From Medicago truncatula (taxonomy: Eukaryota; Streptophyta; Magnoliopsida; Fabales; Fabaceae), in contig NC_053045.1 in the NCBI RefSeq assembly GCF_003473485.1, positions 32,338,494-32,402,493 of the forward strand: DNA of 64,000 bases, given 5' to 3'. Position 1 is the first letter of the stretch. Each line of letters starts with the position of its first letter. Shown here piece by piece: positions 21,637 through 33,258 of this stretch. The position numbers were made by a program, and so were the translations under genes. The notes below the pieces were generated by a model. The model was not told the origin of the DNA and ran no database searches. It saw nothing but the letters and a program-made list of their open reading frames with translations.

Positions 21637-22970
21637 CCAATAAAACTTTTTCAAAATAAGTATCTTTTTTGCAATGTGGGAGGGCGAAAACTTCTTTTTC
21701 TCAAAACTATTGAAGTTTTGCCTTTTGTCTTTGTTGCTGGTCAAAAAAGCACTTTCAACATTTTCTTTTATCTCTGGAAAACACATTGGAATTTTTTCGT
21801 TAACTCTTTGACCACAAAGTTCTTCCAATAATCTGAATTTATGTAACAACTTTTGAAGTTCACATGTACCTCTTTGTTCACGGATACTAGTTCTGCCCGA
21901 CTTAAGATATAAAAAAAGGACACCCTTAACAAATATGCATGTGTTTGAAGCCTAGAAGTTCCTTACAATGAATTGTGTGCTCCCCAAAGGTATCGAGACA
22001 CATGTTACGTCAAATATGACAAAACTCATCAATAGGAGGAAATTATGGAATCATGAGGTGATATTTGAGAATAGTACGGTACTCTACGGGTGACATGTGT
22101 CAGCCTAACCCATCAATAGAGATAGTTAAAAGAAAATTTTGAGCATGTGATGCTTGCAAACACCCAACAATTACTTTCTCTCTTGTGGTCATGTCTTATT
22201 ATTCCAAGTAGTTTCAAATTTCTCAAATTTCAAATTATCAATAAGAACAACATGTGTGAGTTTTGTAAACTCTTGATTCGATTCTTAATCATAAACAAAC
22301 AGACAATTTTTTTTTGTGGAAAAGCCTATAATAACTAGGGCTCACCACTTCCCAACGTCTACCCTGGGTTAGAAGTCCACCCACTTCCAACGTAAGATAC
22401 ATGCAAGTGAATTACCTTATATAGTTATACTTGTCTGTCTCTATGATACTGATTGGTTGTAGATGCCAACATGGCAAGGCAATGCTGGTTCACTTGGTTC
22501 TAATCGAGAACAAAATCTTATGTATAGTGGAAAACAAGAAACACTCATTCTGAGGTTTATATTATACATATATGCCTTCACTGCCATCAGCCACATCATA
22601 TTGATTTTGAAAGCCTATTCTATATGACATGCAACGGCAAATTAATAATGCTTACTGTTCTAACTTCTAACTTTGGTTTATTTGATACGAATAAGAACAT
22701 AATAGATTTAGTTGAATTAATACAAACAAAAAAATAATACAAGTAATTCATCTTTAAATCTCAAATATAACTGTTGTACCCAAAACAAAATAATCAAAAG
22801 TAGTAAACTTTGATCCAACTTAACAATACAATACAAAAGAATGCTTGTAATTAATTAATTTGTATATTTCAGAACAAATAATCAAACAATGAATTATTTT
22901 CACCAAGAAAAAAAAAAGTTTCTTGGGCATGTACAAAAATTAAATAATTAAATTTATGCATTGAAAGTCA
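21637..22970. other. Intergenic DNA 3' of the C2H2 gene
   Basis: No coding frame with recognisable content. Since the zinc-finger gene is on the - strand, the last 200-300 bp before 22971 would include its 3' UTR. I see no further element with clear borders. Confidence 0.4.
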
Positions 22971-23492
22971 TTAAAAGAATTTTCTGGTACCCGTTGGCTT
23001 TGATGAATCATGTGGCTCAGGCCCTAATCTTAGTTCAAGGTCTAACTCCGATGAAGAATCTTGAGCAGATAATAACAAAGCCTCTTGTGTAGTAATAATT
23101 TCCCTTTGAACTTGACCTTGTGGATTAATTTGTGTTTCATTTCTAGTTGGTGATTCAGCAAAAAGTGGAAGTTGTTGTCTCACTTGAGTTACAAGAATTT
23201 CATCACCTCTTGAAGGGGCTTGTTGAGACACAATATTAGTATTCAAGTTTGGTAATAATTTGTTGAGGTCTTCACTAGAACTTCCCTCCAAATTAGATGG
23301 TAATTGAGTTTGGTAATTTGTTGAAGATTGTTGTTTGAGCTTTGCTTTATCTTTCCTATGAATATTCATGTGTCCACCAAGAGCTTGTGCATTAGAGAAT
23401 CCTCTCTTGCAAAAATTGCACTCATAGGATCTAGGGTTTACTTGTTTTGCATCTTGATCATCACCACCTTTATCATGTTGATCAGACTCCAT
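22971..23492 (-). CDS. Single C2H2 zinc-finger repressor with C-terminal EAR motif
   Basis: Nuclear transcription factor of the SUPERMAN/TAC1 class, 173 residues and intronless. One plant-type zinc finger is formed by Cys25, Cys28, His41 and His45, with the diagnostic QALGGH helix (36-41) that contacts DNA. The sequence [13 protein letters not shown] is closest, from memory, to the TAC1/SUPERMAN branch. Basic residues follow the finger (RKDKAKLK). The middle is Gln/Ser/Asn rich and probably disordered. Near the C-terminus the EAR repression motif LDLELRL (150-156) predicts recruitment of TOPLESS-type co-repressors. The start is the only ATG upstream of the finger in frame. Genes of this type act in branching, floral boundary or telomerase control, but the ortholog cannot be decided here. 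Confidence 0.9.
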   Translation of the reverse strand: MESDQHDKGGDDQDAKQVNPRSYECNFCKRGFSNAQALGGHMNIHRKDKAKLKQQSSTNYQTQLPSNLEGSSSEDLNKLLPNLNTNIVSQQAPSRGDEILVTQVRQQLPLFAESPTRNETQINPQGQVQREIITTQEALLLSAQDSSSELDLELRLGPEPHDSSKPTGTRKFF

Positions 23493-24299
23493 TCAAAGAT
23501 TAGTAATTTCAACTTAATTTTCAAGTAATAATAATTATGCAATGATGAAGTAAGTAATAGTACATACTATAGGGAATTAATAGCTAGATGGTCAACATAG
23601 GGAAATTATATATATGTGAAGTGGGGTACATACTAAGGCCTGCTTTTCATCCTTACATTATTGTAAACGAATGGCATGAAAGGAGAATGCAACTTCCTAT
23701 AGTACTTGAGACAAATTAAAAGACAAAAATATAAGTTATAAGGAATGAAAAACTGGGTCATGGTATTGAGAACAAAATTTTGTCTCTTTGCTTCTTGGCG
23801 TGTACTTCTTTGCCTACGTTAGCTTCAAATGATATATTGTCTCATAGACACACAATGTTATTATCAGAAATTTTATTAATATTATATAATAATATTTGAT
23901 AACAATATGTTTTTGTGTAATTTATACAGTATGCTAATATATTATCTCCACCGAATTTGTCTCTTCTAAATGAGCTTTCACTTCATATAATATCTATAAA
24001 TTACAACAGAATTTTTTTAACATAATTAAGTATAAAAAAGTCATTTACCTTCTTTTCCTATCAAGTTGATCTTTCATGTTTAAAAAAGTAAATAATGTTG
24101 GAACGATTTATTACAACCATTCAAAATAAATATCATATTCAATTCATCAATGTGACATATATAATTTTTTTTCTTCTTAAACCGACCAAAATGGAATATA
24201 TTACCACAAAAGATTCTCCCCAATACAAAGAGCGCACATGAAGAAATCCGAGTGCATTAAGATACATAAGAAAAACAAAAAAATATAGAAAACTTGAGT
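23493..24299. other. Upstream region of the C2H2 gene
   Basis: Probable promoter DNA for the - strand zinc-finger gene. An alternating TA-rich tract (ATTATATATATG, about 23606-23617) could serve as a TATA region. Beyond 24150 the sequence (AAACCGACCAAAATGGAATA and what follows) looks like a decayed retroelement tail. No gene is seen. Confidence 0.4.
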
Positions 24300-25921
24300 C
24301 AGTAGCTTAGCTAATAGATAACTGAGTGTTGAGTTATTGGTATTCTATGAAACGCTAACTGTATTTGTTAGTCACTTTGTTATTTTATCTTATTATCTAT
24401 ATTGTTAACATGGTATTCAAAGCATGATCTAATCCTCATTGAATTGTTTATCGCTTTCGCTATTGAGTTCCCAAAAGTTTAAGGAATGTTGTGTGATTGA
24501 TTTGGTTTAATTTTTAATGTTGGTCATTTATTCGGAAAAAAAATTTATGATTGAAGAAAAAGCATGGTTCCTTCCGTCAATTGCTTGGTAGAAACAAATT
24601 AGAGAAATTGGGAACATGATGTTTGCTTCGAAATGGTAATTTGCAACATTCCACTAATTGGTATTATTTCTTTGGATTTTTAGATTCACGGTGTGCATAT
24701 TGTTTGGATGGTTTTGAGCACGTTTTGAAATTAATTGCATCAATCATCAATATTTTGGATTTTAGAGACGTAGAAGTTATTCTTTCACCATGGTATTTAC
24801 TTGTTTAATTTCTTTGATGCTTGTCGTCATTGGTTAATGTTTGTTCGGTCTGCTCCGGTTGTTGGTTGATATGTATAGTTTTGTCATGTTTTGGGATGTG
24901 TATGGGTGTTCTTTTTGTTTGAGTTTTTGTCTTTGGATCGCTCTTGTTCTTGGTTTATTTGTTTGAGGATGCATTTTTTTTGTTTGTGGGTTACTATTTG
25001 TCCGTGGTGGTTTGATCAATTTGGTTGTTCGTCTCTCCAATTTCGGGTAGGATTTGGAATTTGGTTTGGTTTGTTTTGGTTATGCTTGTTTTTCAATTTG
25101 TCTTGGTTTGGTTTCACTTGGTTTTGGTTGTTTAGTGAGTTAAATATAATGCTCACAATTGGTTTATTTGTTTTGTTGGTGACTCAAGTACTCACAATTT
25201 GGTTGTTTGGTGAATCGAGTGCTTACAATTTGGTTGTTTGATTGATTTTCTCTGTTTGATTGTCTCTCTCTCTCTCTCTCTCTTTTGGTTTCTTCTGTTT
25301 GATTGCATTTCTCATTATTCATTCTTCTGATTCATTGCACTTCTCCCCTTTTTGATTCTTCTGATTCATTGCACTTTTTCCTCTTTTGATTCTTCTGATT
25401 GATTGCATTTCTCCCCCTTTTGATTCTTCTGTTTGGTTCTCTCTCTCTCTCTCTATTGGTTGTTTCTCCCTACCGATTCTTGTTTGGTTTAATTTGAAAT
25501 GGTTCTTATGTTTTGGATGGTTACTCTCTTTGGTTGATTGGTGGTTCCTGCTGCTCTTCATTGATTATGTTATCAGCTGATTTGGTTTATTTTCGAGGTT
25601 AATTTGTAATGAGCTTCAAACTTAGTAAGCTTTAACTTCAGGGGTAGTGTTCGAAGTTTATATTATTTAGTATATTTTTCGTATTTTGTTTGACAAACCC
25701 ACAATGATTCTTGTTGATGCATCATGAGTTTGAGGGTAAGTGTTAGATAATAAAGTAACAGACTATGCTATTGAGCATGTTAGTTTAAAGTCCATTATGT
25801 TGTGTGTATATATATATTCTCTAATAACCTTTTGTAATGTTAAACTATTGGTATTCTATAAAACTCTATCCGTCTTTATTAATCTCTTTGTTATTTTCCC
25901 TGATTATCTTTATCGTTAACA
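24300..25921 (+). mobile_element. Non-autonomous Copia-type LTR element, 5' LTR truncated
   Basis: The 3' LTR runs 25741-25921 (181 bp), begins TGTTAGATAA, ends CGTTAACA, and follows a purine-rich tract at about 25727-25740. A matching LTR end at about 24330-24410 closes with TTGTTAACA and is followed directly by TGGTATTCAAAGC, a primer-binding site resembling the initiator-tRNA-Met complement. The left part of the first LTR is missing or too diverged to see. The interior (about 1.3 kb) has no gag or pol; it is T/G rich, with TTGGTTTGG words, CT repeats and a roughly 35-bp tandem unit containing TTGATTCTTCTGATT at about 25313-25430. Confidence 0.65.
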
Positions 25922-26141
25922 AACCCCACACACATGAAATGATTAATCCATCAATAATTAAGAGCAAAAGCTAAACTTGAGTTATTTGATTTCATTTACT
26001 AAAAAGATAATAATTTAACATTATCAAGCAAGTGTGCAATCGTCTCCTCCTTTTGCCGAAAACAACGATAATTCCTTTATTTCCAAACATAAGCAAGCCA
26101 CACAATATACATAGAAGACTTTATTTTCTTATAGAATCATC

Positions 26142-26480
26142 CTAATGCATTAAACTCCAAAATATGATCAGTAAGATTTCCTCAAGGCTGCATCCCCCAG
26201 AGCATGTGAGACTCTTTAGCACGCCCCCAACGATCAATACTATTAGGTTTTGTTCGTGGACATAAATGGTGGTGACTCGATAGTAGAAATTTGATAGCAT
26301 GTGGTCCAATAAATCTTGAAAATTTTCTGATACCATCTTAGAAATTGTGGTTGCACCTAACACAACTTTACAAAACCAATTTATATGGTGATGATAACTC
26401 CCATTTATAAACACGTTCAGATCATCTTTTATATGTGAGACTCTTTAACAGTAAAGTGACAAAGCTCACCTCAAGAGATT
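26142..26480 (-). mobile_element. Decayed TRIM/LTR repeat copy
   Basis: The segment containing GATACCATCTTAGAAATT, CTTTACAAAACCAA and TATATGGTGATGA matches in order and orientation the TRIM-like element in the first SDR gene (37722-38055), where the same positions read GATGCCATCATAGAATTT and TGTATGGTGAGAACTG. It is read on the - strand and is too diverged to define LTR borders. Confidence 0.5.
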
Positions 26481-26496
26481 TTAAACCTAAGATCTC

Positions 26497-28400
26497 TTAT
26501 AGATCCTTAGTATCTCGTTCAAATGTTTTTTGATCTGTTACTAGAAGAATATTAATTAGGGAAATTCTATGGTGAAGTTGTTCAATTGACTTTTTCGATG
26601 AAGTTATCCTACATCCAATAATAATGCGCCACATGTCATGTGTGCAAATTGTGGAATGGTATGTACCGTGTATCTGCTCAATATGTTCCACCGTAGACTA
26701 ACTTTTTTGAACCATCAGATTAAGCACATCACTAATGTTATCGTGTTGCCTTTCACACTATATTTATTCCCTTTCTCTTGTTTGACTTTTTCTTACTTCT
26801 ATTTCAACAACATATTTATTCCAATTTATTTATTTATTTATGGCAAAATTACACTATAAATTCTGTCATAAATCCTTTGTATTAAAATTTTGTTTAAATT
26901 GAAAATTCATTATTTTAATAAAGTTTAAATTCATTACTATTATTTAATAACGTTTAAATTTGTTTTTGGTCATTGCATATTTTTTTCATAGCAATTTTGA
27001 TATATATCTTAAATCATTAGTTTCAACCATCAAAACAATCTTATTATATATCTCAAATTATGATTAGTTTGTGTCAAATTATAAATTTTCATATTTGATT
27101 ATCAAAACTATAATGAATTATTTTTCCTATTATCTCTTGATATAGACTATGTTTTTGTAACACATTAGTCCTTTTTTCATTTTTTTTATTATAAAAATGC
27201 TGAAATAATAGTTTTTTTTTTGTTGAAAGGATGCTGAAATAATAGTTTTATTAATAACCTTATTTGTTAAAATATTTTTAATTAAAAAGATAAAGAAATT
27301 CATAAGTCATATGAATATCTTCATCATCTTCCTCCTTGATTAAAAAAAAGTACACTTAAATACACATCTAAATTAAACATCTCTACTTTGATCTTCTTAT
27401 AATCTCAAAATCCCTAAAACTCAATTAACCACAAATAGTTCAAGTAATTTAGATGCTAACAATGGTTTGAAGAGAAACCCATAATTTTCAATTATCATAA
27501 CAGAATCTTCAGATAAACTCAATTATAAAACTAGATACAGTTAGATTAAATGACCAATCATCATAATTAGGGTTTCGGAACAAGAACGATTGAAATTAGA
27601 TAATATAGAATCTATGTAGTGAACGAAGGTGGGTAGAGTTGTCTCGGTTCGTTGGAGAAATGTTGAGTAACTTTGTGATATTCCATGTTTTGGAGATGGC
27701 GGTGATAACTGTGGCTGAAAGGACCAATGGGGTGTATGGGTGTTGTTTGAGTGTGTGAATAGCAAAGGGTATTTTGTAGATGCAACAGTCACTGATTGTT
27801 GTCGGTGATTCTACTTTTTTGGAGCATCAAATTCATTAAATTGCTTCTCAATTAACCTTGGTTAACTTCTAGTTCATGGTTTCATGTTTTGGGTTATGTG
27901 GGTCTTCAACCGGGTCGAACTGACCCATATAAAGGTTGAAGATGAAGTTAAAAAAAAAAATTTGAAAAAAAAAAAAAAGGAATAAAAAGTGTGAAAAAAT
28001 TAATTTTGGTAATTGCTCAAGCTTTGACTTTAAGATCTTCGTAGAGAAATTTCAAATTTGAAAAAACTAAAGACAACATGAATCGAACCATGTACAACGT
28101 TGCGCAACATTGAAATTGTAACTATTGTGTTATCTATCTTTTTATGTTTAGAATCGAAATATATTATATATGTAAGTATGTTATATCTACATTTTTTTTT
28201 TCCTTCAAAACATCATTATTAAATATAATATTAACATAATATGCAAGTATTCAAAAAAATATTTTTTTGTTGAATTATATATATTTTTTATTTGTATGCA
28301 AAACACCGTTAAATATTTACACTACATATTGCAGAATTTATATGTTTATATGCACGTAGTCAAAAAAACTTTACTACAACTGTTTATATGTTGAATAACT
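26497..28400. other. Intergenic repeat-rich DNA
   Basis: At about 26555-26760 lies a sequence (AAATTCTATGGTGAAGTTG, then GCCACATGTCATG) that is related, in reverse complement, to 34075-34255, so it is one repeat family in opposite orientations. At 26840-27240 and 33640-33810 a further pair begins with GCAAAATTA(C/T)ACTAT. An 83-codon frame on the - strand at 27541-27792 has no recognisable domain. The segment 28150-28330 contains AACACCGTTAAATATTT, which recurs at 29930-29960. Confidence 0.4.
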
Positions 28401-28402
28401 AG

Positions 28403-28722
28403 GTTTCTAATGTGATAGTTCATCAGATTGACTTACATCGAAGATTCTGATTTTTGAAAATTCAGTTCATGATTCGTTCTTATTCCATTAAGGACATATT
28501 CAATGGTCCGATTTATTATATTTGATAGAGTTGGTCGATTGTGTCCGTTTTGATTGTCAGAACAATGTCGTCCTTCCAATGTGACTATGTTTATAATGGA
28601 ATAGTTCGTCAGATCAACTTACATTGAAGATTCTGATTTCAAAAATTTCAGTTCCTACCTTGTTCTTATTCCAATAAGGTCATATTCAATGGTCCGATTG
28701 ATTATATTTGATAGCGTTCTTA
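28403..28722. repeat. Imperfect tandem duplication of about 190 bp
   Basis: Two copies start near 28403 and 28593. Both share ATAGTTC(A/G)TCAGAT, GAAGATTCTGATTT, CATATTCAATGGTCCGAT and TTATATTTGATAG in the same order. The second copy ends early, and then GTTCTTATTCCAATAAG is repeated once more. There is no coding potential. Confidence 0.65.
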
Positions 28723-29208
28723 TTCCAATAAGTCGATATGTTTTTTTTAGACAATAGTTGATATGATAAAATTTTGAAAATTAATTTACACAACACCCAT
28801 TGTAAATATTATTATTTTATATGCAAAACATAGTTAATTATTTGCATCGTGTCCATTTTGATTTTAAGTGTTATTATGATCGGAATTGAAAGTCAAGAAA
28901 AAAGCACATACTTCTTTTGCTAAGTCCTTTTTCTCATTTGTTTTTAAAAAAAATACATAATTTTATTTTTTAAAGTATATTTTTATTAAAAATAAAAAAA
29001 AATCCAGAAATAAGATGAACATGTTCATCATCTTTATCTTCTTCCTTTCAATCTTCATATTCTTCTTTCGGATCTTCATCATTTCCTTGAATCAAAAAAA
29101 TTTCTACACAAATATATGTCCAAATATCATGATTTTTTGTTATGTTCACCACAAATCTTCTTCTAAACACAAAAATCAAAACTCAACTTCTAAATAATTA
29201 AATTAGGA

Positions 29209-29347
29209 TCCAGAAGTCATAGCTCAACTGGCAAAAATGCCGAAATTGTTAGGCCGGATACCATAACCGGGGTTCAAACCCCGATACCTCCACTTGTGTG
29301 TGTGAGTTTATAACGGCTTTACCATTTCGTCTATCTACTAAAAAAAA
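29209..29347 (+). mobile_element. tRNA-derived SINE with perfect 13-bp TSD
   Basis: The head shows pol III promoter boxes: an A-box-like TAGCTCAACTGG and a B-box GGTTCAAACCCC. The body is short and ends in an A-rich tail. The identical 13-bp AATTAAATTAGGA stands on both sides (29196-29208 and 29348-29360). It is not a functional tRNA gene because no cloverleaf with an acceptor stem can be formed and the tail is poly-A. Confidence 0.85.
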
Positions 29348-29360
29348 AATTAAATTAGGA

Positions 29361-31047
29361 ACAACTTCCTTTCAAAAAAAAAATAGGAACAACAACTTCA
29401 ATGAATTGATAGTTGAGGTTCTGCAAACTACTTTTAGTTTAATTCAAAGTTTCAATTGTCTCTTTATTCTTTGCATTTGCGCCGCCATTGATATTACTCA
29501 CTCACGTTTCTAATTTCAATTATTGTTTCTATTTCATTCACGCTAGCTATTGCATCGTTTATAAAACTTTAATAGTTCGATCACTATTTTAAAAATATCT
29601 GCAGAAGAAATATATTTATTTTTTGAAAGAACAAAATTTTTATGTACCGATATTAGAAAGTCGATATGATAGAATTTTGAAAACTCATAACTATTTTAAA
29701 ATATCAACACTAATAAGTGTTCTTATTAAATATTTTTTATTTTATATGGAAAACATTTGCACCGCACCCGTTGCAGATTTCAAATATCGATATGATAAAA
29801 TTTTAAAAACTCATAATTACTTTTTAAAATGTGATCATTAGTAATTTGTTTTGTCAAATAGCCACTCACTTTTTAAAAATATCAACATTAATACAATGCT
29901 TCTATTCAATATTTTTAAATTTTATACGTAAAACACCGTTTAATATTTGCATTGCACTTGTTGCAAATTTAATGTGCTTATATTTGCATAAGAAATTATT
30001 TTATTTTTTTAAGAAGAAATATTTTTCCATTAAAAAGGAAATAATCACAACAATATGAGAAACAATTCATAACGATAAAATATTAAGTTCTCTAAAAAAA
30101 CCTTATTTTGCCTTTATATAAAAAATAATTATGTTTCGGTTTAACATTTTTTCATTCAATTTTACCTTTCACCGCATTATTATTTTACCAATTTATCATT
30201 CTTTGTTTCTTTAAAAATCATTCTTTATTAACAAAAGCGACTGACGCTTAGTTAAAATTAAGATTATATGCATGTGTATATGACAATGGATTTGTCGGCT
30301 ATTATAAAAATTTTACCACGTGAACCATTGAAATTATGGAGCCATTTGTAAAACTTCTTTTAATAATCTCAAGTGAATTTAGTTATGAAAATGGCGTCAC
30401 ATATAGTAGCTGCCTTGGAAAACAAAATGTTTCGTGGGAAAAAGAAAATATACATTGGCATATGCGATACGGTATTGAGAAACGAAAATAATAAGTGATG
30501 ATCATGAATTATTATTTTTTTACAAAGTGTTGATAATTAACGTTAAGGCGGTCATTTGTGTAACATGATGGTTTAGTCCATCAAATTTGTGATTTAGTGG
30601 GAATTAAGAAGGACAGTTAGGGGAAAATGATACTCCATTCATCTCACAATAATTGTCACTTTAAATATCAATGAAGTATTTAATTATTTTTTCCATTATT
30701 ATTTATTTATTGAATTTCATCCAAGTTAACTATTCTATTAGGCAACAATAAAGCATCAAGGTCTATTTTAAAAATAAATAAATAACAAAAACGAAAAAGG
30801 AAGCTTATGCAAAGATATTTTGGTTTTTTTTTACTAAAAACAAATTTTGAAACGAATTAAAGAGCACTTATGACTTAATATCTAGATGAAAAAGAAGACT
30901 TTGATTTACCAAGAAAGGAATTTAAAGAGCACTTATGACTTAATTGAATTGATAAGAAAGAGCACTAATGACTAGATGAAAAAGAAGACTTTGCGTTACC
31001 AAGAAAGGAATTTGAAAGGGATTGAGCTAACTGCATAAGTAATACTA
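29361..31047. other. Intergenic DNA with degenerate repeats
   Basis: At 29640-29990 several segments share CGATATGAT(A)AAATTTT, AAAACTCATAA and TTGCACCGCACCCGTTGCA-like words; these may be decayed Helitron ends, but I cannot show that. A MITE half-end, TACTCCATTCATCTCACAA, lies at 30631. At 30864-31015 a block with GATGAAAAAGAAGACTTTG and TTACCAAGAAAGGAATTT is duplicated about 100 bp apart. No gene is seen. Confidence 0.4.
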
Positions 31048-31304
31048 CTCCCTCCTTCCTTTAATAAGTGACACAGTTGACCCAATTACGTATACCAATG
31101 CGTAATTTTGAGTTTAAATATCTTGAATAATATATTAAAAAAATTATAAAAATTTGATATTTTGAAAATATTCATCGAGACGAATCTAACGACATCTTAT
31201 ATGATATTATTTATCTTTGTATATTAGTAGAAAAATATGGTCGAAGTAAATTAGGTCAAAATTGCACATTTTCAAACAGGTCATTTATTGCGGGACGGAT
31301 GGAG
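31048..31304 (+). mobile_element. Stowaway-like MITE A
   Basis: A 257-bp element between TA dinucleotides, with ends CTCCCTCCTTCCT and CGGGACGGATGGAG. It shares its interior (CATCGAGACGAATCTAACGA, then ATCTTTGTATATTAGT) with MITE B in the same orientation. No coding capacity. Confidence 0.8.
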
Positions 31305-31333
31305 TATTATGGTGGAATATTCTTTAGTTACTA

Positions 31334-31591
31334 CTCCCTCCGTCCCTTAATACTTGACCCAGTTGACTTTATTACGCATGTCAATGCATAACTTTGAGCT
31401 TAAATATCTTGAATAATATATTAGGAAAAATTATGAAAATTTGATATTTTAAAAATACTCATCGAGACGAATCTAACGACATCTTATATGATGCTATTTA
31501 TCTTTGTATATTAGTTGAAAAATACGGTCAAAGTCAGTTAGGTCAAAATTAAAAAATTCCAAATGGATCAAGTATTAAGGGACGGAGGGAG
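31334..31591 (+). mobile_element. Stowaway-like MITE B
   Basis: A 258-bp element between TA dinucleotides with the nearly perfect ends CTCCCTCCGTCCCTTAATAC and GTATTAAGGGACGGAGGGAG. It begins only 29 bp after MITE A ends. The interior matches A closely, so the two are direct repeats of one family. Confidence 0.88.
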
Positions 31592-31742
31592 TAGTATTAA
31601 TTTACCTGCAATTTTTGTTGTTGATTTTTTTTTGGCTATATGATTTCTAGCTCTAATTAAAAATTATAATATAAAATTAATATACCTGCAACAGATGATC
31701 AGCGGCAGCATAAATGGATGGTGAGTAGAGAGTAATTATATA

Positions 31743-32001
31743 CTCCATCCGTCCCTAAATAAATGACGTATTTGACAATATATATTATTGACTTAACGTA
31801 CTTTGACCATATTTTTCTACTAATTCACAAAGATAAATAATATCATGTAAGATGTTGTTGGATTCGTCTCGATGAATATTTTTAAAATATTAAATTTTCA
31901 TAATTTTTTTTTTATAGAGAATTGAAGATATCAAAGATAAAACATATGCATTGGTACGTGTGTCGAAGTCAACTAAGTCATCTATTGAAGGACGGAGGGA
32001 G
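31743..32001 (-). mobile_element. Stowaway-like MITE C, inverted relative to A and B
   Basis: A 259-bp element between TA dinucleotides with ends CTCCATCCGTCCCTAA and GACGGAGGGAG. Its interior reads GGATTCGTCTCGATGAATAT, the reverse complement of the A and B interior, so this copy is in the opposite orientation. B and C form an inverted pair separated by 151 bp. Confidence 0.85.
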
Positions 32002-32371
32002 TAGATTATAGTAGTATATACATAGCTTTGACAGAAAAAAGAAAATAATAAAAAAAGAAAATGACTATAGTGTTCTAAGGGAAAAAATAAAATGATTGGC
32101 GGAAATAATAGACAAGAAATAATAAAAAAAACCAAAAAAAAACTTAAACCCACGATTAAATATTAATTTCAAAATCAAGATCTTCAGCATCCTTTTTTTT
32201 TAATTAACGTGATCGATCTGGACTCATGTTAAACTCATCATCTTCATGATCTTTCAATTTAGAAAAACAATATCTCAGTTTCACATTCAAAAACATCACT
32301 TACATCTAGAATCGTCCATCATAATTAGCTTTCTTTCTTTTGTTCGCTTCAGCAAAAATTATAGAATATTT

Positions 32372-33258
32372 TGAAGAATGAGTAAATAGTCAATTTTTTT
32401 TCCTGAAATTGTAAGTTTCATCAATTACCTCTCTGAAATTAACAAAATTTCAATTACCCCATGAAATTTCACAACGTTAGTCAATTTGCCCCTCCGTCAA
32501 ATTTTTCTGTTAGCGAACATGACATTTTGCAAATACCCCCTGAAGTTTTGCACTTATGTGCAAAATGCCCCCAAACTTAAAAATTTATATTATTTATTTC
32601 TTAAAAACAAACAATTAATAATTAAATATTAAAACTAACTATTAATTTTGGAGTTTGGAAAAACTACATACATATATACATCAAAATAGAGAAAAATGTG
32701 TATTTTTAAAGTGACAATAATGGTTATTTCTAATAGACAAATTATTATTTTTAGAGGTTTATAAACAAATTAATAATCAGATTTAAATTTATATTTTCTC
32801 CTTCACCATCTTAGTCTTTCAACTCCTCCAACTCTTTCAACAATTTGCTCAAACCATTTAAACTACACAACCTCCAATATTAATCCACAAATCATCCCAT
32901 TATTGTCACTTTAAAAAATACATATTTTTCCCCATTTTGGAGCCTATTTTGATGTATATATGCATGTAGTTTTTCCAAATTCCAAAATTAATAGTTAGTT
33001 TTAATATTTAACTATTAATTGTTTGTTTTGAAGAAAAAAATAATATAATTTTTTAAGTTTATGGGGCATTTTGCACATAAGTGCAAAACTTCAGGGGGTA
33101 TTTGCAAAACGTCATGTTCACTAACAGAAAAATTTGACGGATGGGGTAAATTGACCAACGTTGTGAAATTTCAGGGGGTAATTGAAGTTTTGTTAATTTC
33201 AGGGAGATAATTGATGAAATTTACACTTTCAGGTGAGAAATTGATTATTTAATCATTG
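32372..33258. mobile_element. Long foldback element with arms of about 330 bp
   Basis: The left arm (about 32377-32722) and right arm (about 32896-33257) are inverted copies that share CAATTACC(C)CC, CGTCAAATTTTTCTGTTAG, GCACTTATGTGCAAAA and AACTATTAATTTTGGA. The central 170 bp are unique. Possible imperfect 9-bp duplications AGAATATTT (32363) and AGAATATAT (33259) would place it with Mutator-like elements, but the exact ends are uncertain. Confidence 0.75.

Noticed and set aside
27541-27792. An 83-codon - strand frame with Pro/Ser/Thr-rich content
   Set aside because: No motif and no supporting promoter or splice signals in a transposon-rich region; it may be chance.
29209-29300. tRNA gene candidate
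   Set aside because: A and B boxes are present, but an acceptor stem and anticodon arm cannot be drawn, and it has a poly-A tail and target-site duplications, so it is a SINE.
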